Assembly: GCA_015057705.1 (NCBI GenBank) | Contig: SVDU01000018.1 | Location: 45,380-109,379, forward strand | Length of the DNA stretch: 64,000 nt | Origin: Paenibacillaceae bacterium | GTDB lineage: Bacteria; Bacillota; Clostridia; Lachnospirales; Lachnospiraceae | Direction of reading: 5' to 3' | Shown: positions 17,871 through 26,887 of the stretch, piece by piece | Layout: the number at the start of each line of letters is the position of its first letter | Numbering within the stretch: the stretch's first letter is position 1 | Program-made: the position numbers and the translations under genes | Notes under the pieces: generated by a model | Told to the model about the DNA's origin: nothing | Database searches by the model: none | The model's input: the letters and a program-made list of their open reading frames with translations, nothing else

Positions 17871-19802
17871 TTGGTTAAACGATCAATTACGGTATTTTTT
17901 ATCCTGTTTGCATTTCTTCTACTGCTTTTTCTATCAATGCCTGAAAAGAGAGTGGAGTCACCAAATGAATTTCATGCAGTAAAAGGGAAGATTGACTTAT
18001 CAGGCTGGGATATGAATGAGACAAAGATTCTCCGATTGGATGGAGAATGGGAATTTTACTGGAATCAGCTGCTTATCCCCCAGGATTTTCAGTCACAGGT
18101 TTCATCGTTTGATAAAGTCTATATGCAGGTACCAGGTTTGTGGAATGGTAAGTTCATAAAAGGGAAAAAACTTCCGGCATTCGGTTATGCTACCTACCGC
18201 CTGGTATTAGATCACGTACCTGCAAGAGAAGTGTTGGCTCTGAAAAAAGGAAATGCCCGATTTTCCAGTAAAGTATATGTAAATGGGGAGGAATTAATTT
18301 CCGACGGTTTACCGGCCAAAACTTCAAAGGGCTATCGTTCGGGTAATTCACCAAAGATGGGCTTTTTTGAAAGTGACAGTGACAAAATAGAAATTCTAAT
18401 CCAGGTTGCCAATTATGAGTATATGAATTCCGGTATTCCTGTTTCCATAGAACTTGGCAGTGAGGATGTGATGCTTCATCAGCATCAAAGGGATCTGATG
18501 CTGGCATTGGCCATTTTTGCAGTTTTGCTGACAATCGCCTTTTTGTATCTGATCTTTTTTATTGTTGCAAGGATGAAAGGAATTAATGAGTACATACTTC
18601 CCCTGTTTTCTCTGTTTTGCTCACTTTTTGCAATCGGCAACGGGCTGTCAGACCAGCGTCCCCTGCTTCTTATTTTACCTGAAATTTCTTTCACCATGGC
18701 TTTTAAAATGAAAGATTTGTTCTTGTCAGTAAATTTTATTACTCTTCTCTGGGTTTTTCATGAGTTTAAGAATGGTTTGATTCCCCTTCGTCCCACAAAG
18801 ATCATTTCCTGTGTGTACGGAGGCTACTTATTGGTGATACTGACATTTCCCATCTATGAATATTATAAAATTCATCAGCTGGTGATGGTCAGCAACACCA
18901 TCATTCTTCTTGTGCTGCTGATCAGAGCCATTCTTTTATTTGTAGAGAAGGCGGAAGGGCTGCTTTTATTTGTTTCTGTATTGGCAGTTAATTTTTATTC
19001 TTTCGACTGTATTTTGTTTTCTCTGGGATATAAAACTGACTCTGGATTTTCACAGGTGTTTATGATGATCTTTGCAATCGTAATGATTTTTCTGCTATCC
19101 ATGCATTACTTAAATGCGATTCGTCAGCTTCAGACCTCAGTCATGAGAACACAGGAAGCGGAAATTGGATTTTTACGCGCTCAGATTAATCCCCATTTTC
19201 TATATAATGCCCTTAATTCCATTGCTGCTCTGTGTGCAACGAAACCGCGAGAAGCAGAAGAAGTAGTGATAGAACTGTCAGAATACCTGCGCCGCAGCTT
19301 TGATTTTAAACGAATCGACGCAATGACGACTCTTGCAAAGGAGATGGAGCTTTTAGAAGCCTATCTCTACATCGAAAAGACCCGCTTTGGGGATCGCCTG
19401 CAGGTTGAGTATGATGTTGACGAAACTATAAACCTTCCTATACCCCATCTGATTTTGCAGCCACTTGTAGAGAATGCAGTACGCCATGGATTAATGAAAG
19501 CAATTGCAGGGGGGACTGTTATTATATCTGTAAAACGTCAGGGGGCGGAGGCTGTTTTTACAATTGAGGATAATGGAATTGGAATAGAAAAAGAGAGAAT
19601 CAGCGGGTTGCTGGAGGAAAAGACAGAGTCAGGCGGCATAGGGATCTGGAACATTAACCAGAGACTCATAATGCTCTATAAAAAGGGGTTAACCATTGAA
19701 AGCGAAGTGGGAAAAGGAACCAGGGTAATATTTGGTCTGCCTTTGGAAGATTTAAAACAGGCAGGAAGATGGATACGTAAGAAAGGAGACAGACCGGTAT
19801 GA
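17871..19802 (+). CDS. Sensor histidine kinase with 7TMR-DISM region
   Basis: The 643-residue membrane kinase begins with a signal anchor and an extracellular jelly-roll domain like those of 7TMR-DISM sensors (residues about 35-200, LDGEWEFYWNQLL ... FGYATYRLVL), followed by about seven transmembrane segments (205-415). The cytoplasmic part is a LytS/YehU-type kinase: phospho-accepting His442 in INPHFLYNALNSI, the N box ENAVRHG and G boxes DNGIGI and GGIGIWN. The start is a TTG at 17871 preceded by GGAGGTGA. The stop overlaps the start of the response regulator gene (ATGA). The ligand, probably a carbohydrate, is unknown. Confidence 0.88.
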   Translation: MVKRSITVFFILFAFLLLLFLSMPEKRVESPNEFHAVKGKIDLSGWDMNETKILRLDGEWEFYWNQLLIPQDFQSQVSSFDKVYMQVPGLWNGKFIKGKKLPAFGYATYRLVLDHVPAREVLALKKGNARFSSKVYVNGEELISDGLPAKTSKGYRSGNSPKMGFFESDSDKIEILIQVANYEYMNSGIPVSIELGSEDVMLHQHQRDLMLALAIFAVLLTIAFLYLIFFIVARMKGINEYILPLFSLFCSLFAIGNGLSDQRPLLLILPEISFTMAFKMKDLFLSVNFITLLWVFHEFKNGLIPLRPTKIISCVYGGYLLVILTFPIYEYYKIHQLVMVSNTIILLVLLIRAILLFVEKAEGLLLFVSVLAVNFYSFDCILFSLGYKTDSGFSQVFMMIFAIVMIFLLSMHYLNAIRQLQTSVMRTQEAEIGFLRAQINPHFLYNALNSIAALCATKPREAEEVVIELSEYLRRSFDFKRIDAMTTLAKEMELLEAYLYIEKTRFGDRLQVEYDVDETINLPIPHLILQPLVENAVRHGLMKAIAGGTVIISVKRQGAEAVFTIEDNGIGIEKERISGLLEEKTESGGIGIWNINQRLIMLYKKGLTIESEVGKGTRVIFGLPLEDLKQAGRWIRKKGDRPV

Positions 19803-20863
19803 GAGCGATTATTGTGGACGACGAGGAGCTGGCCCGCTGCCGGCTTACCATCTTATTGGAGGAAATCCAAGAGATCACACTGTGCGGTTCCTTCGCTACA
19901 GCATTGGATGCGCTAAAATACATAGAAGAAAATCCGGTGGATGTGATATTTCTGGATATAACCATGCCTGAAATGGATGGCATGGAGTTTGCAAATATTC
20001 TGATCGACAAAAAAAGCAGGGCAAGTGTGGTGTTTGTTACCGGATACGGGGAATATGCAGTGGAAGCTTTTGAGCTGGAAGCAGTAGATTATCTCCTGAA
20101 ACCAATCAAAAGGGATCGTCTTGTCAAGACAATAGACCGGCTTGCCAGAAAAAATTACAGGGAAGTACAACAGTTATATATTAAATGTTTCGGGGGATTT
20201 TGCGTATTGGTTCAGGAGGAGGGCGGACAGGCGATCAGCTGGCGTTCTCCCAAGGTGGAGGAGCTGTTTGCTTATTTGGTCTGTAAGGTCAGCGTCAGCC
20301 GTGACGAAATCGCGGACACGTTGTGGGAGGGCTTCCCGTTAGACAAGGCAATGAAAAACTTAAACTCTACCGTTTATTATGTACGAAAGGCATTGCAGCA
20401 GTTTGGCATGGAAGAATGCCTGATTACTACCAGAAAACAGATTTCTCTGGATACCAAGCGGATTTACTGCGATTTATATGAATTTCAGCAGATGCAGAAC
20501 CTGGCATGGAAGACAGAGAAGGAAATGGAACGGCTGAAAGAGCTTTACCGTGGAGAACTGTTTCAGGGAAAGACCTATGAATGGTCTTTCGCAAAAGCCC
20601 ATACTCTGGAAAAAAACATGATATCCAATCTTCTAAAAGCGGGAGAACTGAGAGAAGATCAGAATCGGACGGAAGAAGCAGAACGGATGTATCTGCATGC
20701 ACTGGAACTGGATCCATATCACGAAGGTGCTTCTGACAGACTTTTGGATTTTTATAACAGGACAGGGAGAAAGAAAAAAGAAAAACAGCTGCGCAAAGAG
20801 ATAGGTCTGCTGCTCTCCGATGAAGTGTCCCACCCGCTATTATTTTTGAAAAAGCATTTTTAA
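19799..20863 (+). CDS. Response regulator with SARP-type output domain
   Basis: The 354-residue protein has a receiver domain (1-120) with phospho-accepting Asp53 in IFLDITMPEMDG and Lys in LLKPI, then an OmpR-like winged helix (about 130-220, ISWRSPKVEELFAYLVC ... NSTVYYVRKAL) and a bacterial transcriptional activator (BTAD/TPR) domain (225-340). It is the partner of the kinase whose gene it overlaps by four bases. The next gene encodes an SLH surface protein and is a plausible target. The combination of a receiver with a SARP/BTAD output is uncommon outside actinomycetes and clostridia. Confidence 0.88.
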   Translation: MRAIIVDDEELARCRLTILLEEIQEITLCGSFATALDALKYIEENPVDVIFLDITMPEMDGMEFANILIDKKSRASVVFVTGYGEYAVEAFELEAVDYLLKPIKRDRLVKTIDRLARKNYREVQQLYIKCFGGFCVLVQEEGGQAISWRSPKVEELFAYLVCKVSVSRDEIADTLWEGFPLDKAMKNLNSTVYYVRKALQQFGMEECLITTRKQISLDTKRIYCDLYEFQQMQNLAWKTEKEMERLKELYRGELFQGKTYEWSFAKAHTLEKNMISNLLKAGELREDQNRTEEAERMYLHALELDPYHEGASDRLLDFYNRTGRKKKEKQLRKEIGLLLSDEVSHPLLFLKKHF

Positions 20864-20885
20864 ATAAATATACACTATTATGCAT

Positions 20886-20924
20886 TCCGGCTTTCTGCGT
20901 TCCCATACAGAAGCCGGATTTTTT
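20886..20924 (+). terminator. Rho-independent terminator
   Basis: TCCGGCTTTCTG pairs with CAGAAGCCGGA with one bulged T, followed by six T residues. It ends the kinase-regulator operon. Confidence 0.9.
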
Positions 20925-21039
20925 CGTTTATTCTCCGTTTATTGGAGTGTTGTATAATATCGCAAGTAATACAACAGGGGGAAAACTGTTGAAAGGCTCG
21001 GTCAGGAAATACAACATCAATACATTAGGAGGAAAGCAT

Positions 21040-24000
21040 ATGAAAAAACACGAACCTTTAAAACGCTCTTTGGCTATGGTATTGTCAATGATTGTGGCGT
21101 TGGGGGCAATGCCTTTTTCGGCATCAGCGGATATTATGCCGTCGGATGGCGGTATGGTAATAACCGCATTTGAACCGCTGGCAGACGAGATACAATCTCA
21201 ATCAGTGCCGATTGGTACAGCGCTTAGCGAGCTGAATCTGCCAAAGCAATTGTCAGCTGTCATTGCAATGGAGACAATTGCTGACAGTCCAGCTGTAGAT
21301 CCAACCAATGAAACGCCAGAGGATGGCACTACCATAGAGCCAGAGACGCAGCAGGAACCGGAGACACAGCAGGAGCCGGAGACACAGCAGGAACCGGAGA
21401 CCCAGCAGGAACCGGAAACGCAGCAGGAACCGGAGACCCAGCAGGAGCCGGAGACACAACAGGAGCCGGAGACACAACAGGAACCAGAGACACAGCAGGA
21501 ACCGGAGATATCTCAGGAGCCGGAAAACCTGGAAGTAACCAGCAGCAATACATTTCGGGCGGCCAGTGTCGGTTTATTCAATGTCAGTGATATGAATACA
21601 ACAGACTTTCAGGAAAGCCGTCTGGAAGAAAGTACGATTTCCATACCGGTAACATGGAGTGCTGATCCGGAATATGACGGAGAAGAGGCAGGAGAGTACG
21701 TTTTTAAACCAACGCTTCCGGAAGGATATGTGCTGGCATATGGTATAGATCTGCCTGCTATTTCGGTAACTGTAGGTTATATGTTAAGAAGCACAAACAA
21801 AGGCTGGTATGAACGTACAACCGTTTTAGATTTGACAAAACCCAATTTAATATTTAAAAATGCCATTGGTAATCCTACAGGAGCAAATCCAGTTGAATCA
21901 GATATTACAATTACGGGAGAAGGCTGGTACTGGTACCGGGACGGATATGAAGAGGAAGGTTATCCTGAAAAAACACTTGTATTAGATGGAATTAATTTGC
22001 AGACTACCGATTCTGCTGGCATTATTTTACCCGATGGTGCTACCATCATATTGGCAGAAGGAAGCGATAACTCCGTAACATCTAATGTTGGTCCCATTCA
22101 ATCATCAGGGGGATTGACAATTAAAGGAGAAGGTGAACTGTTTGTTGAGGGAACTACGGGATTAACAGGTATAGCCATTCATACATCCACACTTTCCATA
22201 GAAGGTGGAACCATAAAAACGTCGCTGCCTTCGTCCTCCTTTGGTTACGGGATCCTGACGAATGTTTTCAACTATACTGGTGGAACAATTTACGTTAAAT
22301 CAAGTGACACTGGTAAAGGTTACGCAGCATATTTTACTGAATTCAATTCCAGTAAAGGGCTTACTGTATTACAAATGGGAGACAATGATTATTCAGTAGC
22401 TGTAAAGTTATTTAAAGCTGGTTCAAGTAGTTATTATGTTTATGGAAGCAACACTACCGCATCTGATTTAAGATTCACCATTCAACCCATCCCAAGGGCT
22501 TTTGTAGAAAGTAAGATTATTTCCGGAATGACAGGAACTGCACTTTCAGTCACAGATTCTGTAACTGTTACCCTGGAAAATAATATGTTCCTCCATTTAG
22601 AAGAAGATGAGAATGTATCCCAGTGGTTCCAGAATCTTCCAGAGGGAATTATTGCAAAGATAGAAAATATCTATACCGACGGACAAGTAAGCATCGCTTT
22701 TTCCGGTACTCCAATCCAAAAATCATATGAAACCATGAGTATTATTATTCCCGCCGATAAGCTGGCAAGTGCACAGGCATTATCCGTTGCAAAGAATAGT
22801 GACGCCAGGTTTAAAATTGAACAGGCAGGGCTTCGAAGTAACATGCTGGACTTAACAGCAGATCTCGTCTGGTACCGCGACCTAAATGGAGATCTGGTAA
22901 GTAAAAACCCCAGAAAAAGCGACATTGATGATACTTCGGAAGGCTGGAAATGGTTTCATTCCCAGGGTGAACTTTTATTGGAGGGGATAAATCTAATCAG
23001 TTCCGATGAGATTGGAATTAAACTTCCCGCGGCGACAAGGGTTCTTCTGGCTGATGGCAGCGATAATCATATAAGTGTTTCAGATTCACATAGTGATTCT
23101 AACTTCACAGGTATCTTTAGCATCGGTGATATGGAAATGGCTGGCAATACAGGAAGACTTCAGATTTCAGCAGGAGATACCATTGGAACGTATAGTGCCG
23201 GTATCTATGCACTTGGTATTCTTTATTTCAGCGGTGGTGAAATCACTTCCATTGCAGGAGATGCTTATTATAGAAGCATTGGTATTGCAACAGATAGTGG
23301 AATTGAATTTACAGACGGCACTGTCTTTGCGAAAAGCAGTTATGTCAGCAGTCTTGATGGGATTGCCACTGCCATTCATGCAAGATATGGCATCACGGAC
23401 GATGGAATGGATATTCTTCAGAAAGTTGAGGGAGAATTCACGGAACCGGCAATTGTAAAAAATAACGGCAATGCAAGTGTTAATTATGTTTTTGCTGATG
23501 ATATAATTGCATCAGATATTAAAATCAGCAAAAAAGCAGCAATTAAAAATGTGGGAGGAAAAGCAGCTGTTTCTTTCAGCGGAACAACCATAGATCTCTC
23601 ACAAATCTCCTCATTGTTTACAGTAGATAAGAATGCAGGAAACCGGATTTATGCCATTGAGGAAGAAAGTACTGGAGCTGGTACCATTTCAGGAAATATA
23701 CTTACGGTTACCAAAGCAGGTACCATTCACATCAGTCTTACAACAGAAAAAACACAGACTCATGCAGCTGGTCAGAAAGTATTTGGTATCCTTACGGTAA
23801 ACAAAGGCACGAAGGCGAGCGCTCCGGTCAAGCCTGATGTGACAAATACCACCGAAAGTGGCGGTAATAACGGTAAGATCACAGGACTGATCCCCAATAC
23901 CAGATATGAGTATAAGAAAGACAACGGATCCTACAAAGAGGTAACCTCCAATGAAAACGGAGAAATCTCCGGTCTGTCCGCTGGTTCCTATGTGGTACGT

Positions 24001-25626
24001 TTTGCAGAAACTGAACTGTTTCTCGCCAGTGCTGATTCTCTGACTGTAACAATCGGACAGCCAGGCACGAGTAACGGCGGAAACACAGGCGGAAATACAG
24101 GTGGAAACACAGGCGGAAATTCCGGCAGCGGGTCCGGTGATTCATCCACAAGCGGTTCTTCCTCCATCCCCACTCAGGCAGTTACAGGAGCGGCCCAGAG
24201 TACGGCAGCAGTTGACAACAGTGGAAATGCAGCCGTAAGCGTTACTGACAAAAACATTACCGATGCAATCGCTAACGCGAGGGCAAACGCAGCTAAAAAA
24301 GGTGTGAATGCAGGAGACATTAAAGTAGCCCTCCAGGTATCTACAGGCGGCATGGACGCCTCTGCTGTGACAGTAAACTTACCGAAAAACATACAGCAGC
24401 AGGTAATAAGTAATAAAATTTCCAGCGTAGAAATGATGATTGACCGGCCGGATATCACAATCGGCATCAATCTGGCGGCAGTCACGGAAATCAACCGCCA
24501 GGCCAATGCAGATGTACAGCTTACGGCAAAAAAGGTGGAGCCCTCCACACTTAGCGGATCGGCAAGAAGCCAGATCGGCACACGCCCTGTCTATGATTTA
24601 AAGGCAAGCTATGAAAGCGGAACAAAACATGTTTCAAACTTTGGTACTGGTTCTGTTTTCGTAAGTATTCCTTATACTCCGTCATCGGAGGAAGTAATTG
24701 GAGGACTGTATGCAGTTTATGTGGATGAGCAGGGAAATCCAGCCCGTGTGAAAGGTTCTGCCTATGACAGAAACAGCAGAAGCGTGATTTTTACCACAAA
24801 CCATTTTTCTGTATATGGATTAGGTTATGAAACTCCAGCAGCAAAATTAAGGGACACCAGCAGTCATTGGGCCAAGGATTCCATTGATTATGTAGTAGGC
24901 AGAGGTCTGATCAACGGTATATCCGAAACCGAATTCTCTCCGGACAATGCCATTACCCTGAAAGTACTGGCAAAAGCTCTTGGAAAACTGGCGAACATTG
25001 ATCCAAATGCTTATTTAAAAGATGGAATGGCAGACAGCGAATACAGCCCATATATTCAGTGGGCGAAAGAAAAAGGGATTATAATAAACAGGGAAAACAG
25101 CCAGGTTGCGCCAGATCAGACATTATCCCGTGAAGAGGCAGCAGCCATCCTGGCAAACTATGCGAAAGCAACCGAATATAAGCTTCCTCAGGTCCGCAGT
25201 GCCGTAGTCTTTACTGATGCAGCAAAGATTCAAAGCGGATATCAGGAAGCAGTAGCAGCAATGCAGAAGGCAGGTGTCATCCTATCGAAAGAAGGAAGCA
25301 GCTTCAATCCAAAAGCCAATGCAAGCCGCGCTGAGATTGCCGCTATGCTTCACCGCTACATCAAGCTGACCATTGATCCATCCACCGCCGAAAAATGGGC
25401 GAAAAATGACAGCGGTCAGTACCTGTTCTACAGAGAAGGAAAAGCCGTCACTGACTGGCAGTCCATCAATGATGTAACGTATTTCTTCGACGGCAGTGGC
25501 ATCCTGGTATCCGGCCGTTGGATAGAAATCCAGGGAAAATGGTACTACTTTAATGCTGACGGTTCTCTTGCCAGAAGCACGAAAGTAGATGACTATGAAG
25601 TGGATGAAAAGGGTGTAAGAAAATAA
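21040..25626 (+). CDS. Large SLH-domain surface protein with beta-helix-like modules
   Basis: The 1528-residue secreted protein starts with a signal peptide (KRSLAMVLSMIVALGAMPFSASA). Residues 100-159 are hexapeptide repeats rich in Glu, Pro, Thr and Gln. Two homologous modules follow (about 270-480 and 600-810), each with GWYWYRDG or GWKWFHSQG then LEGINL/LDGINL and L(A)xGSDNxxS, resembling the Cthe_2159-type carbohydrate-binding beta-helix (PF14262). After a fibronectin-like segment and a Gly-Asn/Gly-Ser linker come a conserved beta domain, three SLH repeats (about 1269-1447, SHWAKDSIDYVVGRGLI as the first) and a pair of cell-wall-binding repeats (GKWYYFNADGS). SLH domains bind secondary wall polymer. 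The ATG at 21040 follows AGGAGG; a longer frame from 20947 is not needed. Confidence 0.88.
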   Translation: MKKHEPLKRSLAMVLSMIVALGAMPFSASADIMPSDGGMVITAFEPLADEIQSQSVPIGTALSELNLPKQLSAVIAMETIADSPAVDPTNETPEDGTTIEPETQQEPETQQEPETQQEPETQQEPETQQEPETQQEPETQQEPETQQEPETQQEPEISQEPENLEVTSSNTFRAASVGLFNVSDMNTTDFQESRLEESTISIPVTWSADPEYDGEEAGEYVFKPTLPEGYVLAYGIDLPAISVTVGYMLRSTNKGWYERTTVLDLTKPNLIFKNAIGNPTGANPVESDITITGEGWYWYRDGYEEEGYPEKTLVLDGINLQTTDSAGIILPDGATIILAEGSDNSVTSNVGPIQSSGGLTIKGEGELFVEGTTGLTGIAIHTSTLSIEGGTIKTSLPSSSFGYGILTNVFNYTGGTIYVKSSDTGKGYAAYFTEFNSSKGLTVLQMGDNDYSVAVKLFKAGSSSYYVYGSNTTASDLRFTIQPIPRAFVESKIISGMTGTALSVTDSVTVTLENNMFLHLEEDENVSQWFQNLPEGIIAKIENIYTDGQVSIAFSGTPIQKSYETMSIIIPADKLASAQALSVAKNSDARFKIEQAGLRSNMLDLTADLVWYRDLNGDLVSKNPRKSDIDDTSEGWKWFHSQGELLLEGINLISSDEIGIKLPAATRVLLADGSDNHISVSDSHSDSNFTGIFSIGDMEMAGNTGRLQISAGDTIGTYSAGIYALGILYFSGGEITSIAGDAYYRSIGIATDSGIEFTDGTVFAKSSYVSSLDGIATAIHARYGITDDGMDILQKVEGEFTEPAIVKNNGNASVNYVFADDIIASDIKISKKAAIKNVGGKAAVSFSGTTIDLSQISSLFTVDKNAGNRIYAIEEESTGAGTISGNILTVTKAGTIHISLTTEKTQTHAAGQKVFGILTVNKGTKASAPVKPDVTNTTESGGNNGKITGLIPNTRYEYKKDNGSYKEVTSNENGEISGLSAGSYVVRFAETELFLASADSLTVTIGQPGTSNGGNTGGNTGGNTGGNSGSGSGDSSTSGSSSIPTQAVTGAAQSTAAVDNSGNAAVSVTDKNITDAIANARANAAKKGVNAGDIKVALQVSTGGMDASAVTVNLPKNIQQQVISNKISSVEMMIDRPDITIGINLAAVTEINRQANADVQLTAKKVEPSTLSGSARSQIGTRPVYDLKASYESGTKHVSNFGTGSVFVSIPYTPSSEEVIGGLYAVYVDEQGNPARVKGSAYDRNSRSVIFTTNHFSVYGLGYETPAAKLRDTSSHWAKDSIDYVVGRGLINGISETEFSPDNAITLKVLAKALGKLANIDPNAYLKDGMADSEYSPYIQWAKEKGIIINRENSQVAPDQTLSREEAAAILANYAKATEYKLPQVRSAVVFTDAAKIQSGYQEAVAAMQKAGVILSKEGSSFNPKANASRAEIAAMLHRYIKLTIDPSTAEKWAKNDSGQYLFYREGKAVTDWQSINDVTYFFDGSGILVSGRWIEIQGKWYYFNADGSLARSTKVDDYEVDEKGVRK
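21337..21516 (+). repeat. 18-base coding tandem repeat, ten units
   Basis: Nine units encode EPETQQ exactly and a tenth reads EPEISQ. Units differ only at synonymous third positions (GAA/GAG, CCG/CCA, ACA/ACC/ACG, CAG/CAA), which shows copying by slippage or recombination with later drift. It forms an extended acidic spacer after the signal peptide. Confidence 0.95.
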
Positions 25627-25645
25627 ATAAAACCATATGAAAATA

Positions 25646-25684
25646 AGGCCGCAGGAAGCGTATAAAATCCTGCGGCTTTATTTT
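25646..25684 (+). terminator. Rho-independent terminator
   Basis: GCCGCAGGA pairs with TCCTGCGGC around an 11-base loop, followed by TTTATTTT. Confidence 0.92.
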
Positions 25685-25689
25685 GCGAT

Positions 25690-25730
25690 TTGACAAAGTA
25701 ACAACTTTAACATATAATATAAGTTGTCAC
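25690..25730 (+). promoter_or_regulatory. Promoter with overlapping operator of the OpuC-like operon
   Basis: TTGACA (25690-25695) and TATAAT (25713-25718) with a 17-base spacer make a consensus promoter. GTAACAACTT (25698-25707) and AAGTTGTCAC (25721-25730) form an inverted repeat matching at nine of ten positions and enclosing the -10 box. A repressor bound there would block the promoter, and the GntR-TrkA_C protein at 17150 is the obvious candidate. Confidence 0.75.
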
Positions 25731-25753
25731 TAAACAAGAAAGGAGAGTAATTG

Positions 25754-26887
25754 ATGATAAAGTTTGAGAATATTTCAAAACAGTATAAAGCAAAAAAGGT
25801 TCTCAATGATATTACCTTTACTGTACAAAAAGGAAGCCTGGTGGCAATTATTGGAGAGAGCGGCTGTGGAAAGACCACGCTTTTAAAAATGATAAACCGC
25901 CTGATAAAACCTACCTCCGGAACGATTTGTATTGACGGCAAAGATACTGCTGCCATGGATGAAGTTACCTTGAGAAGAAGAATCGGCTATGTCATCCAGC
26001 AGACAGGACTTTTTCCCCATATGACCATAAGAGAGAACATAGAGCTGATCCCCAGACTTGAGAAGATGCCGTTAAAGGACAGGGAAGAGAATACAAAAAA
26101 ATTGATGCAGATGGTCGGGCTGGATTGCAGTGAGTTTTTAGACAGGTATCCTACGGAGCTCAGTGGAGGACAGCAGCAGCGTGTGGGGGTAGCCAGAGCC
26201 TTTGCCACAGACCCGGACATTATTCTCATGGATGAACCGTTTTCCGCATTGGATCCCATGACCCGTTCCGATTTACAGGATGAACTGGTGCTGCTTCAGG
26301 GCAAGCTGAAAAAAACAATAATTTTCGTTACACATGATATGGATGAGGCCATTAAAATTGCCGATATGATCTGTATTATGAAGGACGGAGACATTCTGCA
26401 ATATGATACACCAGAGAATATTTTAAATAATCCGTCAGATGAATTTGTATCAAACTTTGTAGGTAAAAACAGAATCTGGTCATCTCCGGAATTTATCCGG
26501 GTATCGGATATTATGATTGACCAGCCGGTTACAGCAGCAAAAGATCTTTCCATATTAAAATGTGTGGATAAGATGCGTCAGAATAAAGTAGACACGCTGT
26601 TGATTATTGACAGGGAAAGCCGGCGCCTGGAAGGCATGGTAAAAGCCAGCGTGTTAAGAAGCGTGGAAGATAAATCAAAACAGGCAAAAGAATATATGAC
26701 CCAGGATTTTAAAGTACTGCAGCCAGATGAGAATATTCTGGATGCCTTAAAGATTGTTACCGATTATAAAGTATCGGCCGTCCCGGTTGTGGATGAAAGC
26801 AGACGTTTAAAAGGTCTGATTACAAAAAGCAGTCTGGTGACCACGTTAAGTCAGCAATATTTTGAGTATGAAGGAGGAGATGCGTAA
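25754..26887 (+). CDS. Osmoprotectant ABC transporter ATP-binding protein with CBS pair (OpuCA-like)
   Basis: The 377-residue cytoplasmic ATPase has Walker A GESGCGKTT (34-42), signature LSGGQQQRVG, Walker B IILMDEPFSALDP and a C-terminal pair of CBS domains (about 255-370), as in glycine betaine/carnitine/choline transporters. CBS domains in this family bind nucleotides and gate transport; in some Firmicutes OpuCA binds c-di-AMP there. Start ATG 25754 lies six bases after GGAGAG; a TTG at 25751 is in frame. It is immediately followed by the permease-binding-protein fusion. Confidence 0.92.
   Translation: MIKFENISKQYKAKKVLNDITFTVQKGSLVAIIGESGCGKTTLLKMINRLIKPTSGTICIDGKDTAAMDEVTLRRRIGYVIQQTGLFPHMTIRENIELIPRLEKMPLKDREENTKKLMQMVGLDCSEFLDRYPTELSGGQQQRVGVARAFATDPDIILMDEPFSALDPMTRSDLQDELVLLQGKLKKTIIFVTHDMDEAIKIADMICIMKDGDILQYDTPENILNNPSDEFVSNFVGKNRIWSSPEFIRVSDIMIDQPVTAAKDLSILKCVDKMRQNKVDTLLIIDRESRRLEGMVKASVLRSVEDKSKQAKEYMTQDFKVLQPDENILDALKIVTDYKVSAVPVVDESRRLKGLITKSSLVTTLSQQYFEYEGGDA

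Noticed and set aside
21337..21516. Short regular repeats as a possible CRISPR array
   Set aside because: Units are contiguous 18-base codon repeats within an open frame, without spacers.
21253..21553. Minus-strand frames opposite the EPETQQ repeat
   Set aside because: Long frames opposite a low-complexity repeat are expected from its composition; no start signals were seen.
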